Part shown: positions 41,301-48,415 of the stretch, in pieces | How positions within the stretch are numbered: position 1 is the first letter of the stretch | Layout of the letters: each line of letters starts with the position of its first letter | Source of the DNA: Phyllobacterium sp. YR531 | GTDB lineage: Bacteria > Pseudomonadota > Alphaproteobacteria > Rhizobiales > Rhizobiaceae | Assembly: GCF_000282595.1 (NCBI RefSeq) | Contig: NZ_AKIZ01000017.1 | Location: forward strand, 27,664-91,663 | Length of the DNA: 64,000 nt | Direction: 5' to 3' | The notes under the pieces: generated by a model | Databases searched by the model: none | Seen by the model: the letters and a program-made list of their open reading frames with translations, nothing else | What the model was told of the DNA's origin: nothing | Position numbers and translations under genes: made by a program

Positions 41301-44300
41301 TTCGTCGCGGGTCCGTCATTTGACAATCTCAAAGCAGGGGAAACACGCACAACCACGGTAACCTATAAGGTTCTCGATGATGATGGCGGTTTTGATACTG
41401 CAACACTGACAGTCATCGTAACAGGCGTTAACTCGGCACCCACAGCTGATCCGATCCCAACCTATACAAGGGCGGATGGTGACGCGCTGACAGGTAGCAA
41501 CGCGATTAACGTCGGGGCTTTCTTCAAGGATGTTGAAGGCGATACACTTACGTTTACAGTCGCTCCGGGCAGCCTGCCAGCAGGTCTCACCATGGATGCC
41601 GCCGGCAACATTACTGGCACCATCGCCAGAAATGCTTCCGTCAACGGCCCTTACGTTGTGACTGTAACCGCCAATGATGGCCATGGTGGCACTGTTTCGC
41701 AAACGTTCAGTTTCAACGTCACCAACCCGGCACCGACGGCGGTTAATGACGCTGCTGGAACGCTGGAAGACACTCCGGTCGATATCAATGTGGTGGGCAA
41801 CGATACGGACCCTGACGGCGATACACTGTTTGTGGACCCGAATTTCCCACCGGAAGCAGGTAACGGAACAGTCACGATCAACCCCGACGGCACTTTGCAT
41901 TATGTGCCGAATGCCGATTTCAGCGGTGTGGATACCATCGTTTACCGGGTCAGCGACGGGCAGGGCGGGTTCAGCACGGGTATCGTTGAGGTCACGGTGC
42001 GTGAGGTCAATGATCCACCGGTTGCAATCGCCATTCCGGACAGCGAACGGAATGATGGCGACACAATCAGCCTCGATCTGTCCGGACACTTCTCGGACCC
42101 GGAAGGTGGGCCATTGACGATTGTGGTTTCCGGTTTGCCGGCTGGCCTGCGCTATGATGCGGCAACAAATACAATCGTTGGACGCATTGCTCCTGGGGCG
42201 TCTGGTCCAAATGGCTTGGCCAACTATCCGATCACGATCACTGCAACAGATGATCTTGGTTTAAGCGTGACAACCGAGTTCACATTCACGATCCGCAATC
42301 TTGCGCCCAATGCCGAAAATGATACGGCGACGACGTTGGAAGATACGCCGGTCAACATCCCTATTCTGGATAATGACAGTGATCCGGATAATGACCCCAA
42401 TGAGGTTATTCGCATCAATGGTGTCAATCTTGTTGTCAACGGTCCTTTCGTTTCCACGACAAATGGTACTGTCCAGCTGATATTGGAGAACGGCAAGCAG
42501 GTTATACGCTTTACGCCCAATGCCAATTTCGTTGGTATCGAGTCCTTCGACTACTCCGTTCATGACGGAAATGGCGGCACGGACACGGCTACCGTAACGA
42601 TCAGCGTAGGGCCTGTGAATGATGCGCCGGTCGCAACGACCATCCCACCCGCAAATGGTCAGGATGGCTCTCCGGTTAATCTCAACGTCTCCGGCTTCTT
42701 CAGCGATGTGGATGGCGACACGCTCAGATTCTCGGCCGGAAATACTTTGCCGCCCGGATTGAGCATTGACCCGAACACGGGTCTGATTTCAGGAACGTTG
42801 AGAGCCGACGCCTCGCAAGGTGGCCCTTACACCGTCACCATTACCGCAAGCGATGGCAATGGTGGAACTGTGTCGACAAACTTTGTCTTCAACGTTGCCA
42901 ATCCTGTGCCGGTTGCCGTCAATGACACAGTGGCGACCAATGAGGATACGCCAGTTACAGTCAATGTCCTCGGGAATGATGTCGATCCAGACAATGATCC
43001 GCTGACGGTCACGCAGATTAACGGGCAGCCTATTTCTGCAGGTGGTTCGATAGATGTGGGCAATGGCACAATCCGTCTCAACGCCGATAATACGCTGACC
43101 TTTACTCCGGATGCGAACTATAATGGCACGACAGTCGTCAGCTATCGTATCAGCGATGGGAACGGCGGCTTTGCCGATGCATCGGTCACGTTCAACGTCA
43201 ATTCCGTCAACGACGTGCCAACGATCGATCTGAATAATTCGACACCAGGAACCGGGCACTCTGCCAACTTTGAGGAAGGCGATGCACCCGTTGCAGTCGC
43301 CAATGGCGATGCGTTCGTGCGCGATATCGAAAACGAGATTACCGATTTCGATGTTACGCTGGGCGGTTTCGTTGATGGTGGTTCGGAAGTCATTCACCTC
43401 AACAACAACGTCGACATTGTTATTGGCACACCAAGCAGCGGCACGATTCAGTTTGGCGGCACCTTGATAGCCTTCACCTACAACGGTGCTGGTGCACTGC
43501 ATTTCGAAAATGCTGCTGGGGCGGATGTGCCGATACCAAACGATGTCCTGTCAGCCCTTGTCCAGTCGATGCGTTATGAGAACGACAGCGACAATCCGAC
43601 AGATGGCAACAGAACCGTATCCTTCACGGTCACGGACGCCGATAACGCTACCTCCGCTGCAGCGGTTTCAACAATACTGGTCGGTGCGGTGAACGATGCT
43701 CCTGTGGCAGGTAACGATACGATAACCACCGGAGAAAACACGCCGGTCATCGGCACAGCGCCAGGTGTTCTTGCCAATGATACGGATCAGGAAAATGACC
43801 CTCTCACTGTTACCCTTGTTAATGGTGCGCAGCCGGGTACCAGCGTAACGGGCAGCAATGGCGGGTCTTTCATCATCAATGCGAATGGCAGCTATAGTTT
43901 CAACCCGTCCAACTCGTTTGATGATCTCAAGCCGGGCGAAACGCGTTCCACTTCGGTGACCTATACCGTTTCTGACGGTAATGGCGGCACTGATACAGCA
44001 ACCCTTACGGTGGTTGTTACAGGAGCAAATGATGTTCCTGTCGGAACGCCGTCAACAATAGCCACCAATGAAGATACACCTATCACCGGCAGGGTCACAG
44101 CCACCGATGCAGACGGCGATCCATTGACGTTTACCGTGCCACAGCAGCCGACAAATGGCACTGTGGTCATGCGGCCGGACGGTACCTATACCTATACGCC
44201 TGACCCGAACTTCAATGGCACTGAAACGTTCAATGTCCGGGTCGATGACGGCAAGGGCGGTGTTACAACGCTGACTGTCACGGTAACCGTAAGGCCGGTC

Positions 44301-45896
44301 AATGACGTTCCTGTCGGCAATCCTTCGTCTGTTGTTACGAACGAAGATACGCCAATCAATGGCAGAGTTACTGCCACGGATGCGGATGGTGATCCATTGA
44401 CGTTCACGGTGCCACAGCAGCCGGAAAACGGCACTGTCGTCATGCGTCCCGATGGTACCTATACCTTTACGCCAAATCCGAACTTCAATGGCACTGAAAC
44501 ATTCAATGTCCGGGTTGACGATGGCAAGGGCGGAGTAACAACGCTGACTGTTACGGTGACAGTGCGTCCCGTCAACGATGGTCCCACAGGGACAGACACG
44601 ACTATCACGACACGTGAAGATACTCCGATCAGCGGACAGGTCCCCGCCAACGACGCGGATGGCGATCCATTGACATTTACTGTTACGGATCAACCGTCCA
44701 ACGGTACGGTGGTCATGCGTCCTGATGGGTCGTATACCTACACACCTAACGCCAACTTCAACGGCACTGAAACATTCAATGTGCGGGTTGATGATGGCAA
44801 AGGTGGCTTCACCATCGTGACTGTTACGGTGAATGTCTCGCCGGTCAACGACGCACCGGTTGGATCAGACACAGAAGTCACAACCGATGAGGACACTCCC
44901 ATCAGCGGCACGCTGCCGCCGGTAACGGATGCCGATGGCGATCCCATTACCTATGGAGTAGGTTCACAGCCGGAAAATGGCACGGTTACCGTCAATCCTG
45001 ATGGCACTTACACATTTACGCCAAATCCGGGTTTCAGTGGCGAAGACAGCTTTACCTATACGGTAAGTGATGGCACGACGACTGTTACCTATACGGTCAA
45101 GTTGAATGTTGAGCCAGCCGATGATGAGCCTGACAGGCAACTTGAACGTGACCCGCCTGTGCAGTTCCCCGATGCCAACCGCACGTCGCCATATGACAAT
45201 GATCTTGACCTTGAGGGCGAGATATCGAAGTCGATCGGCGATCTGGGCAGCATCAATTATGGCGTCACAGTAGATGGTATGATCGACAGTGCCGTTAATG
45301 CAGCGCGCAGTTTGAATGGTATTGGCGGCCTGCCTTATGACGGTCCTATCGTTCATGCGGTTGAACAGGCCGGAGAATGGGTTGAAGGCAGCAAGCGGCT
45401 GGACAATCTGATCGCCAGCCCATTGCGTGGTGGCTCGTCCATTCATCTTGCATCATCAAGCGAAGAGACTTTCTTCGTCGTTGATACGGTGATCAATGAC
45501 AATATGCTGTACGTACTTGTCTCCGGTCGGGAAACTGGAAATAACGGAGATGGAAAAGTTGAATTCCGCATAACACTGGCTGATGGCCGGGCACTGCCAA
45601 ACTGGTTTGCCTTGACAAAGGACGGTGTTGCAATTGGTCAACCACCAGCAGGGATGTCGTTCATCGACATACGTATCAATGCTGCAAGCGATGGCAGGGT
45701 GGTTGAAGAAACCTTGCGTATTGATATGCCGACCGGGACGATTCTCAATCATTCGGCGGATCGTCGCGGTGATATTCAACCGGAGCTATTCTCGGATAGG
45801 CTTTTTGCGGAGTTGAGCGGGCGAGAGAATGATACTGCAACGCTTGCCACGGCTCTGGCTAATTGGTCTGATCTGCGAGATCCGGTTGCACGATAA
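29334..45896 (+). CDS. Giant DUF4347 domain repeat protein (cadherin/VCBS-like surface adhesin)
   Basis: 5520 residues. The N-terminus lacks a Sec signal but has a LEQRIAFDAAG motif (38-48), resembling the LEPR-type motif of large exported repeat proteins. Residues ~104-265 match DUF4347, with HILSHGNQG (His160) and IYGCNFAEG (Cys204), a pairing like clan CD cysteine peptidases. Residues ~280-5260 are beta-rich repeats: VNDAPV-starting cadherin-like domains with NEDT and DxDGDxL calcium-type motifs, mixed with dystroglycan-type cadherin domains. The last ~260 residues are unlike the repeats and contain no RTX nonapeptides. Start alternatives are 29334 and 29343 (better ribosome site). A role in surface adhesion or biofilm is inferred from family architecture. 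Confidence 0.9.
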   Translation: MLGMNERFRLPKAAADKKQSLSASKQSAARYASMLMELEQRIAFDAAGVATVEKANEKAPTPEVDAQHEGAADKSSAKDHSALVEALNKTDVAKTEAPKAAEPVQVVFIDSSVTDYKDLLKDIKGDYKTVILNSSTDGVEQMAQVLKGMDNVSAVHILSHGNQGVLNLGMGTLTEQTMSGRYSDELQSIRGSLTDDADILIYGCNFAEGESGARAATLMSNLTGADVAASTDITGSSRHGGDWTLEYRAGVIDTDALRADNWDHMLAQTTINPGGGILADGSDGLKIYVTNLGQFQVTYQGKNQFYSNTITDTSVNLFNGMYMSVGNRVIGPDTGAENMTKVAWVSGGAQTLSGTGTAADPYVVATRLYYDANSNGVYNAATDVQVIVTTSYIAGTKYFTNNVTVTPPTSNNLAIKFYHAADTYLGGSDAGPAYALAPGIGSTTSTSADLQVIGVRRDAGTASEVFVGFAEVDGGRQFDRFYSGLYNGTGLYGGIANGGDITNTITTAANTDNGLGVQFNLGSGNTPTSFSYRLVFDSDTTLDLDANNSTAAGNNYVTSYGVGSNTPVNVVDSDIAITNVVADISRATVTLTNLQAGDTLSLLGVLPAGITASVAGNVVTLTGSASEASYQAALRQIVFNTSSSVLTNRSLTVSVFNEISSEATSANTTINVSRAPIVDLNSGTNPSQIITNGAAPGGGGWAAGGATGGVINGGYAWSGDSATGTLRQNGITGWDVGSAPSGAAQLTFDLAWNNGIPDNGAAATLEVSIGGVVYARITTGTIVGTPNVATVTFLNGASGSPSLIGSSAAGAWTPASITLNLPSTVAATGDLIFSYAAGTGGRDDIFIDNVSVFTQVDATAGNNFTNSYTENGVGVSIADTDNTVRDVDSTTMASATIVLTNAFAGDMLNIGSLPAGITGSIDTSIAGQITLTLSGTASKADYAAAIRAITFSSSSENPSTTNRVINVTVNDGALNSAVSTTTITVAAVNDAPVNTLPVAGWTTNEDTSFVLNGLSVTDPDATGIISVSLTVGSGTLTAVNGTGVTISGSGTGTLILSGTLANINAYLNSASAPTYVPVDNANGPVSLTMVTNDGGSSGTGGPLSDTDVRTITIVPVNDAPMVDLNGNPPVNVPVSGGGTFSQPSVDAGTERTNSVTFTLDNGQLVDQTRAVVSLTTIDDAFRIIVNGRAISGGIIGVDASNPAGTRLAFGDGSTVGTGWIANVNGLPRVEVRITETGIEFWGTRSTTSTVLEQLFFPAALSLPNFVAGTNTITIANADGNGAESMSGVVSVTTQSADFSTSYTEQGAGIAIVDNDTIIIDIDSANMSSATIVITNGQPGDLLAINGALPAGITANWNAATFTMTLTGSASKAAYETALEQIRYSSSSDNPTAGGSEPSRTLTVVANDGQLDSNVATTTIAITAVNDAPVNTLPGSYSGNEDTNIPLTGISISDGDANGGTITVTLNVGSGTLNAAAGGSVTVGGSGTGTLTLTGTLANINAYLAATSPTFTPGADFNGPVTLTMTTNDGGNTGTGGPLTDVDTRTITVVPVNDAPVLDLDASGAGTGYSTSYTENGTGVAIVDTDSSITDIDNANIASASIVIANGQAGDILAISGALPAGITATWNPATFTLTLSGSASKAAYETALEQVRYSSSSDNPSTTPRSINISVNDGAANSNVAVSTVNVVAVNDAPVNGIPGGGYTVNEDTPLPLTGLSVTDPDANGGTMTITLSVGSGTLSAANNAGVTVGGNGTGTLTLTGTLANINAYLASASAPSYTPVADFNGSVTLTMTSSDGALSDTDTATITINPVADIANDTATTNEDTATIINVNGNDSFENAGHQITAINGLPIAVGGTVAVSNGTVLLNANGTLTFTPNANVNGSASFTYTVTSGGTTETATVDVAITAVNDAPVNSVPSTQTTNEDTAVVFAPSSGNALTVTDVDGGVLTVTISVTNGTFSLAGIAGLTFTAGDGTADGTMTFSGTAAAINAALTGAAYVPTADYNGSAQLSIQTSDGALADSDTVDINIVAVADIADDNATTDEDVAVNIPVLANDSFENSGRAITAINGIAIIAGGPAINVSNGQVQLNANGTLTFTPTTDFNGQTSFTYTVTSGGRTETATVNVDVASINTPPTNTLPAGYTTLEDNPLGLTGLQISDADAGTGSVSVTLSVNAGTLSALAGSNVSVSGSGTGTLILTGTLADINAYLSAASRPTFSPAANASGTVTLTMTTNDNGNTGGPALIDVDTSTITITPVNDAPSGVDQTVTVNEDTTFTFTPANFGFTDPNDNPGNTLAAVVITTIPLNGTLALNGTAVTAGQVILASDIANLTWTPAANANGTGLASFTFQVRDNGGNANGGQNTDATPNTFTFNVTAVNDAPVNTLPGAFVTNEDTTLGLTGLRVSDIDSASGVLTVTLTVDSGNLSAIGASGVTVSGSGTGTIVLTGTLADLNTYLASASRPSFNPDVNFHGDVQLTMVTTDNGNTGTGGALTDTDASTITVNSVNDAPVAGNDSFTTNEDTPTTFDVRTNDTDVDGNPLTVTQINGTAISVGSPVTVTGGVVSLNANGTLTFTPNANFNGSPTFTYTVSDGQGGTDTATVSGTVTPVNDAPVAGNDSFTTNEDTATTFDVRTNDTDVDGNPLTVTQINGTAISVGSPVTVPGGIVSLNANGTLTFTPNADFNGSPTFNYTVSDGQGGTDTATVSGTVTPVNDAPVAGDDSFTTNEDTPTTFDVRTNDTDVDGNPLTVTQINGTTISVGSPVTVPGGVVSLNANGTLTFTPNANFNGSPTFDYTVSDGQGGTDTATVSGTVVSVQDVPVANPDSFTTNEDVPAIIDVLGNDTDADGDPLTITEINGTAIVVGGTVNVTGGMVTLNNDGTLTFTPNPNFNGTPTFEYTVSDGQGNEDTGTVSGTVVPVNDAPVATNDTFSTNEDAPVTFDVRTNDTDVDGNPLTVTQINGTAIAVGGSVPVTGGTVTLGADGRLTFQPAANFNGSPSFSYTVSDGQGGTATAVVSGTVLPVNDNPVAGPDNFTTNEDTSIDFDVRGNDTDVDGDPLTVTQINGTAISPGGSVNVTNGVVTLHADGKLTFTPNANYNGSIAFNYTVSDGNGGTALGSVSGTVVAVNDLPVSSDTTVTITEDNPITGNLPTATDADNDPVTYSLGTTSPAHGNVTINPNGSYTYTPDANFNGSDTFTFVVSDGKGGTNEYTVTVNVTPENDAPTVVTPLPGRTVSDGANVNLNVAGAFTDVDGDTLTFTQTGLPSGLSISASGVISGTVDRSASQGGPNNDGVYIVTINVSDGNGGTVSQTFTYTVTNPAPTAVNDTATTNEDVPVTINVINGSASGGVADSDPDGDPLTVISASAGNGTVVIGANGQITYRPAANFNGTDTIVYTISDGNGGTSTATVTVTVNPVNDAPTPGTIADRTRNDGDADSLNASAFFTDPDGDTLTYSVTGLPQGLTINPTTGVISGTISPSASGPTGERVYTVTITASDGKGGTTPITFDYTIINLPPVAGNDTATTAEDTPVQIDILANDTDPDGDAGSVIRVNNVVLTVGGATVDTANGTVQLVLNAAGRQVLLFTPNTNYNGQESFTYTIDDGNGGVDTATVTVTVTADNDTPVVTNPIPDIVRADGQTFNYDASDFFDDPDGDGLNFVVTGLPAGLTIDPLTGIISGTIDKGASNAAPGGVYQVTITAYDRAGGTGLSVSQTFDLTVTNPAPTAKNDTVSVNEDTTASFNVITGAGTTSGAAGADIDPDGDTLSVVSASAGNGTVAIGANGQLTYTPRANYFGTDTITYTISDGNGGTSTATVRITVNPVNDAPTADPIQDLVDSDSQIIDQDFSSYFHDIDNSSLTFTASGLPAGLSIDADGNVTGQLANNASTGGPNGNGTYSVTITATDAGGLLVSRTFTWFASNIPPTGFDDVLNINEGTASGTGNVLANDRDPDGDGFAVSEVNGSTISVGTAVAGSNGGTFTINADGSYSFVAGPSFDNLKAGETRTTTVTYKVLDDDGGFDTATLTVIVTGVNSAPTADPIPTYTRADGDALTGSNAINVGAFFKDVEGDTLTFTVAPGSLPAGLTMDAAGNITGTIARNASVNGPYVVTVTANDGHGGTVSQTFSFNVTNPAPTAVNDAAGTLEDTPVDINVVGNDTDPDGDTLFVDPNFPPEAGNGTVTINPDGTLHYVPNADFSGVDTIVYRVSDGQGGFSTGIVEVTVREVNDPPVAIAIPDSERNDGDTISLDLSGHFSDPEGGPLTIVVSGLPAGLRYDAATNTIVGRIAPGASGPNGLANYPITITATDDLGLSVTTEFTFTIRNLAPNAENDTATTLEDTPVNIPILDNDSDPDNDPNEVIRINGVNLVVNGPFVSTTNGTVQLILENGKQVIRFTPNANFVGIESFDYSVHDGNGGTDTATVTISVGPVNDAPVATTIPPANGQDGSPVNLNVSGFFSDVDGDTLRFSAGNTLPPGLSIDPNTGLISGTLRADASQGGPYTVTITASDGNGGTVSTNFVFNVANPVPVAVNDTVATNEDTPVTVNVLGNDVDPDNDPLTVTQINGQPISAGGSIDVGNGTIRLNADNTLTFTPDANYNGTTVVSYRISDGNGGFADASVTFNVNSVNDVPTIDLNNSTPGTGHSANFEEGDAPVAVANGDAFVRDIENEITDFDVTLGGFVDGGSEVIHLNNNVDIVIGTPSSGTIQFGGTLIAFTYNGAGALHFENAAGADVPIPNDVLSALVQSMRYENDSDNPTDGNRTVSFTVTDADNATSAAAVSTILVGAVNDAPVAGNDTITTGENTPVIGTAPGVLANDTDQENDPLTVTLVNGAQPGTSVTGSNGGSFIINANGSYSFNPSNSFDDLKPGETRSTSVTYTVSDGNGGTDTATLTVVVTGANDVPVGTPSTIATNEDTPITGRVTATDADGDPLTFTVPQQPTNGTVVMRPDGTYTYTPDPNFNGTETFNVRVDDGKGGVTTLTVTVTVRPVNDVPVGNPSSVVTNEDTPINGRVTATDADGDPLTFTVPQQPENGTVVMRPDGTYTFTPNPNFNGTETFNVRVDDGKGGVTTLTVTVTVRPVNDGPTGTDTTITTREDTPISGQVPANDADGDPLTFTVTDQPSNGTVVMRPDGSYTYTPNANFNGTETFNVRVDDGKGGFTIVTVTVNVSPVNDAPVGSDTEVTTDEDTPISGTLPPVTDADGDPITYGVGSQPENGTVTVNPDGTYTFTPNPGFSGEDSFTYTVSDGTTTVTYTVKLNVEPADDEPDRQLERDPPVQFPDANRTSPYDNDLDLEGEISKSIGDLGSINYGVTVDGMIDSAVNAARSLNGIGGLPYDGPIVHAVEQAGEWVEGSKRLDNLIASPLRGGSSIHLASSSEETFFVVDTVINDNMLYVLVSGRETGNNGDGKVEFRITLADGRALPNWFALTKDGVAIGQPPAGMSFIDIRINAASDGRVVEETLRIDMPTGTILNHSADRRGDIQPELFSDRLFAELSGRENDTATLATALANWSDLRDPVAR
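36858..38711 (+). repeat. Six tandem 309-bp units in the adhesin gene
   Basis: Units of exactly 309 bp (103 codons) begin at GTN-AAT/AAC-GAT codons (VND/VQD) and contain NEDTPTTFDVRTNDTDVDGN-type text. The first three are nearly identical in protein (and close in DNA); the next three are more diverged. The exact phase is kept for all six, pointing to recent duplication with gene conversion. Confidence 0.85.
38997..43215 (+). repeat. Approximately seven ~600-bp two-domain supermodules in the adhesin gene
   Basis: From about 39.0 to 43.2 kb a pair of domains alternates. The first is a dystroglycan-type cadherin domain (recognised by FFxDPDGD and GLPAGLxID...GxISGTI). The second is a NEDT-type cadherin-like domain (NDTATTNEDVPV...SDGNGGTSTATVTV in outline). 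First-type domains start near 39000, 39600, 40205, 40810, 41445, 42015 and 42635. Sequence identity is moderate, so these duplications are older than the 309-bp units. Confidence 0.7.
44025..45116 (+). repeat. Four tandem 273-bp units near the adhesin C-terminus
   Basis: Units of 273 bp (91 codons) carry NEDTPI, TDADGDPLTF, NGTVVMRPDGTYTYTP and NFNGTETFNVRVDDGKGG motifs. Units one to three are almost identical in protein; the fourth is diverged. They end where the unique C-terminal region begins. Confidence 0.85.
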
Positions 45897-45902
45897 TCGT
45901 TC

Positions 45903-45945
45903 AGATCGAACTGGTTTACGCTTTGGTAACCAGTTCGATCTTTAC
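45903..45945 (+). terminator. Intrinsic terminator of the giant adhesin gene
   Basis: A perfect 14-bp stem (AGATCGAACTGGTT pairing with AACCAGTTCGATCT) around an 11-base loop begins 7 bases after the adhesin stop codon and runs into TTTACC. The T-tract is short, but stem length and position support termination. Confidence 0.75.
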
Positions 45946-46076
45946 CTGTTGTTCACCCATTCTCCGTTGGATTTTAAGGATGGTCTGAAAGGGCCTCCTA
46001 CGTTATTGATTCAGGCATTCTGAAAAATTATCGCGGGAAAGCGGTATTGCGATCCCCTTCCAAGGATGCACGTCGA

Positions 46077-47303
46077 ATGAAAACAATCATCGTATCGCTG
46101 CTGCTTTGCATTACCGCTATACTATCCAATCCGGCCAATGCTGAACCATCCTGGGTTGTGCTTGATGCTTCAACCGGAAAGGTGCTTGGGCAGGACAAGT
46201 CAAACACCCCGCATGGTCCCGCTTCACTTGCCAAAATGATGACGGTTTATCTGACATTCGAAGCGCTGGAAAAAGGCAAACTTCATTGGAATGACACCAT
46301 CGTCGTTTCAAAGAATGCATCGCAGAAAATTCCACTGAAATTGTGGTTGAAGCCGGGATCGACAATCACCGTACGCGAAGCTGTCAATGGAATGATCGTC
46401 CATTCTGCAAATGATGCCGCTACAGCCATGGCAGAACATCTGGGCACGACAGAGGCTGGCTTTGCCCGACAGATGACGCAGCGTGCGAGGCAACTGGGCA
46501 TGCAGAATACCGTCTTTCGCAATCCGTGGGGGATGACGGAAAAAGGCCAGGCGACAACTGCTTATGATATGGCGTTGCTGGCGATTGCATTGATGCGTGA
46601 CTTCCCCAAAGATTATGCTCTTTTCGCGCAACGCTCCTTTGTATTCCGCGGCAAGGAAATCCGGGGGCACAATAACCTCATGTATCGTTATGCCGGGGTT
46701 GATGGTCTCAAGACCGGTTATACGGACGCATCCGGTTTCAACCTTGCCTCATCTCTTGTTGAAAACAACCGGCGAATTGTTGGTGTGGTGCTGGGCGGTA
46801 AGACAGCGCGGTCCCGGGATGATCAGATGGCGGGCTTGCTTGCTCAATATAGCTCCTCGGCTGCTCCTAACGGCGATCTTGGCAATGCGCTGGTTGCGGG
46901 GAACAAAACGCTGAAGGGAGGCCTGACTGTCGCGTCGCTCGTTCCTATTCCTCAGTCAGCACCCAAGCGTGCACCGCAAGCCGCAGATGTGGCCAGCCTG
47001 ATCGATGAGTCGCTTATTGAGCAAGGCGATGGAGGCGTGGTGCCGCTCAAGACCACTAATGCCTGGAACATACAAATAGGCGCTGTGGAGAGCCGCGCCG
47101 CTGCTGACAGGTTGTTGAACAAGGTTGATCGCGTCGTCCATTCTGCCATACCGGGCGCGGGAGGTTTTATTGAATCTTCTGCCAAAGCTGGCCGTACCAT
47201 CTACCGGGTACGTTTCGGCAGGTTTGAGGATGCGCAGGCAGCTAAAAATGCTTGTGCAGAGTTGAAGCGCCGCTCTCTGGCATGCCTGCCAGTGCGTATG
47301 TAG
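46077..47303 (+). CDS. D-alanyl-D-alanine carboxypeptidase (PBP5/DacF-like) with C-terminal SPOR-like domain
   Basis: 408 residues from ATG 46077, preceded by AAGGA; the frame opens 10 codons upstream. A signal peptide ends at NPANAEPSW. The active-site motifs of a serine DD-peptidase are intact: SLAK (nucleophile Ser with Lys), SAN and KTGYTDASG. The enzyme trims the terminal D-Ala from peptidoglycan pentapeptides. The last ~75 residues (AWNIQIGAVESRAAADRLL onward) resemble a SPOR domain, which binds denuded glycan at the septum. Confidence 0.9.
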   Translation: MKTIIVSLLLCITAILSNPANAEPSWVVLDASTGKVLGQDKSNTPHGPASLAKMMTVYLTFEALEKGKLHWNDTIVVSKNASQKIPLKLWLKPGSTITVREAVNGMIVHSANDAATAMAEHLGTTEAGFARQMTQRARQLGMQNTVFRNPWGMTEKGQATTAYDMALLAIALMRDFPKDYALFAQRSFVFRGKEIRGHNNLMYRYAGVDGLKTGYTDASGFNLASSLVENNRRIVGVVLGGKTARSRDDQMAGLLAQYSSSAAPNGDLGNALVAGNKTLKGGLTVASLVPIPQSAPKRAPQAADVASLIDESLIEQGDGGVVPLKTTNAWNIQIGAVESRAAADRLLNKVDRVVHSAIPGAGGFIESSAKAGRTIYRVRFGRFEDAQAAKNACAELKRRSLACLPVRM

Positions 47304-47518
47304 CCGGAGCGCATAGCCGGAACTATAGCTTTTTGCCCATGTGGCGGGAGCATTACCCTATAACGAAATTGCAAGAACTTCTGCGGTTGCGCGGCTATAG
47401 CAACCGGTAACGGCTATTGCTTAATCTGGATAAGGGGCGCACGTTCTCCCTCCCGCTGTCTTACATAATCAATAAAAATATGGGGGTAAGACAGGGCATT
47501 CACCTAAGGAGGAATAGT

Positions 47519-48346
47519 GTGAACAACGTTCTGAAATGCATGATTTTTGGCGCCCTTGCTCTGGCTACATCCACTGCGGCGCAGGCTGGTGCAACGCTTG
47601 ATCGCGTCATGGAAAAAAAGGCGATGGTCGTTGCAACCAACAGTAGCTGGCCGCCCCAAAGCTATCTTGATGATAATAATGAGATGGTCGGTTTTGACAT
47701 CGATATGGCTAAGGAAATCGGGAAACGTCTCGGTGTCGAGGTATCTTTTCAGACGCCCGATTGGGCCACTTTGACTGGTGGACGCTGGCAGGGTCGCTAT
47801 GACGTTGGTGTAGGATCCGTGACGCCTACAAAAGCACGCGCGCAGGTTATCGACTTCGCATCGGTCTATTATTACAGCCCTTACGTCTACGTCGTGCACA
47901 AGGATAGCAAGGCTAAGTCGGTCAATGACTTAAATGGCAAGGTAATTGGCGTAGAGACCGCAACGACGTCGGAAGATTTCATCCGTCGCCAGCTGGAAAT
48001 CGATGCGCCAGGATTGCCGCCTGTCGAGTACAAGGTAGAGCCAGGTGAAATCCGCACCTTTGCTGACTCCATGCTGCCATTTGACGATCTGCGACTTGGT
48101 GATGGCGTGCGGTTGGATGCGGTCATTGCACCGGAACAGACAGCACAGAACGCCATGAAGAATGGATATCCTGTCCGCATCCTTGAGGGCGGCTATGCCT
48201 TCCGGGAACCACTTGTGGTTATCGCTGAAAAAGGTGATCCGGAATGGACTGCAAAGGTGGGTGAAATCATCACCGCCATGCGTTCCGACGGTACGCTCGC
48301 GACCCTTACGACCAAATGGTACGGCAAGGATTATAGCGCCAATTAA
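47519..48346 (+). CDS. Amino-acid-type ABC transporter substrate-binding protein (family 3)
   Basis: 275 residues. The GTG start at 47519 follows a strong AAGGAGG site; the frame is open further upstream. A signal peptide ends TAAQAGA. The body has MVVATNSSWPPQSYLDDNNEMVGFDIDMAKEIGKRLG in part, the SBP_bac_3 N-terminal pattern, and LRLGDGVRLDAVIAP. It binds a polar amino acid or amine in the periplasm. The 215-base leader contains a 7-bp inverted repeat (47384-47406). It is likely co-transcribed with the next two genes. Confidence 0.9.
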   Translation: MNNVLKCMIFGALALATSTAAQAGATLDRVMEKKAMVVATNSSWPPQSYLDDNNEMVGFDIDMAKEIGKRLGVEVSFQTPDWATLTGGRWQGRYDVGVGSVTPTKARAQVIDFASVYYYSPYVYVVHKDSKAKSVNDLNGKVIGVETATTSEDFIRRQLEIDAPGLPPVEYKVEPGEIRTFADSMLPFDDLRLGDGVRLDAVIAPEQTAQNAMKNGYPVRILEGGYAFREPLVVIAEKGDPEWTAKVGEIITAMRSDGTLATLTTKWYGKDYSAN

Positions 48347-48415
48347 GGTGCGCATGGTGCACGCTGCTTTAACGCGGCGTGCATGTTTTTCCGCATTGTC
48401 GAAAACGAGAACCAC

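Noticed and set aside
29334..45896. RTX toxin or classical type I secretion substrate
   Set aside because: No GGxGxD nonapeptide array and no ABC exporter gene nearby; the repeats are cadherin/VCBS-like.
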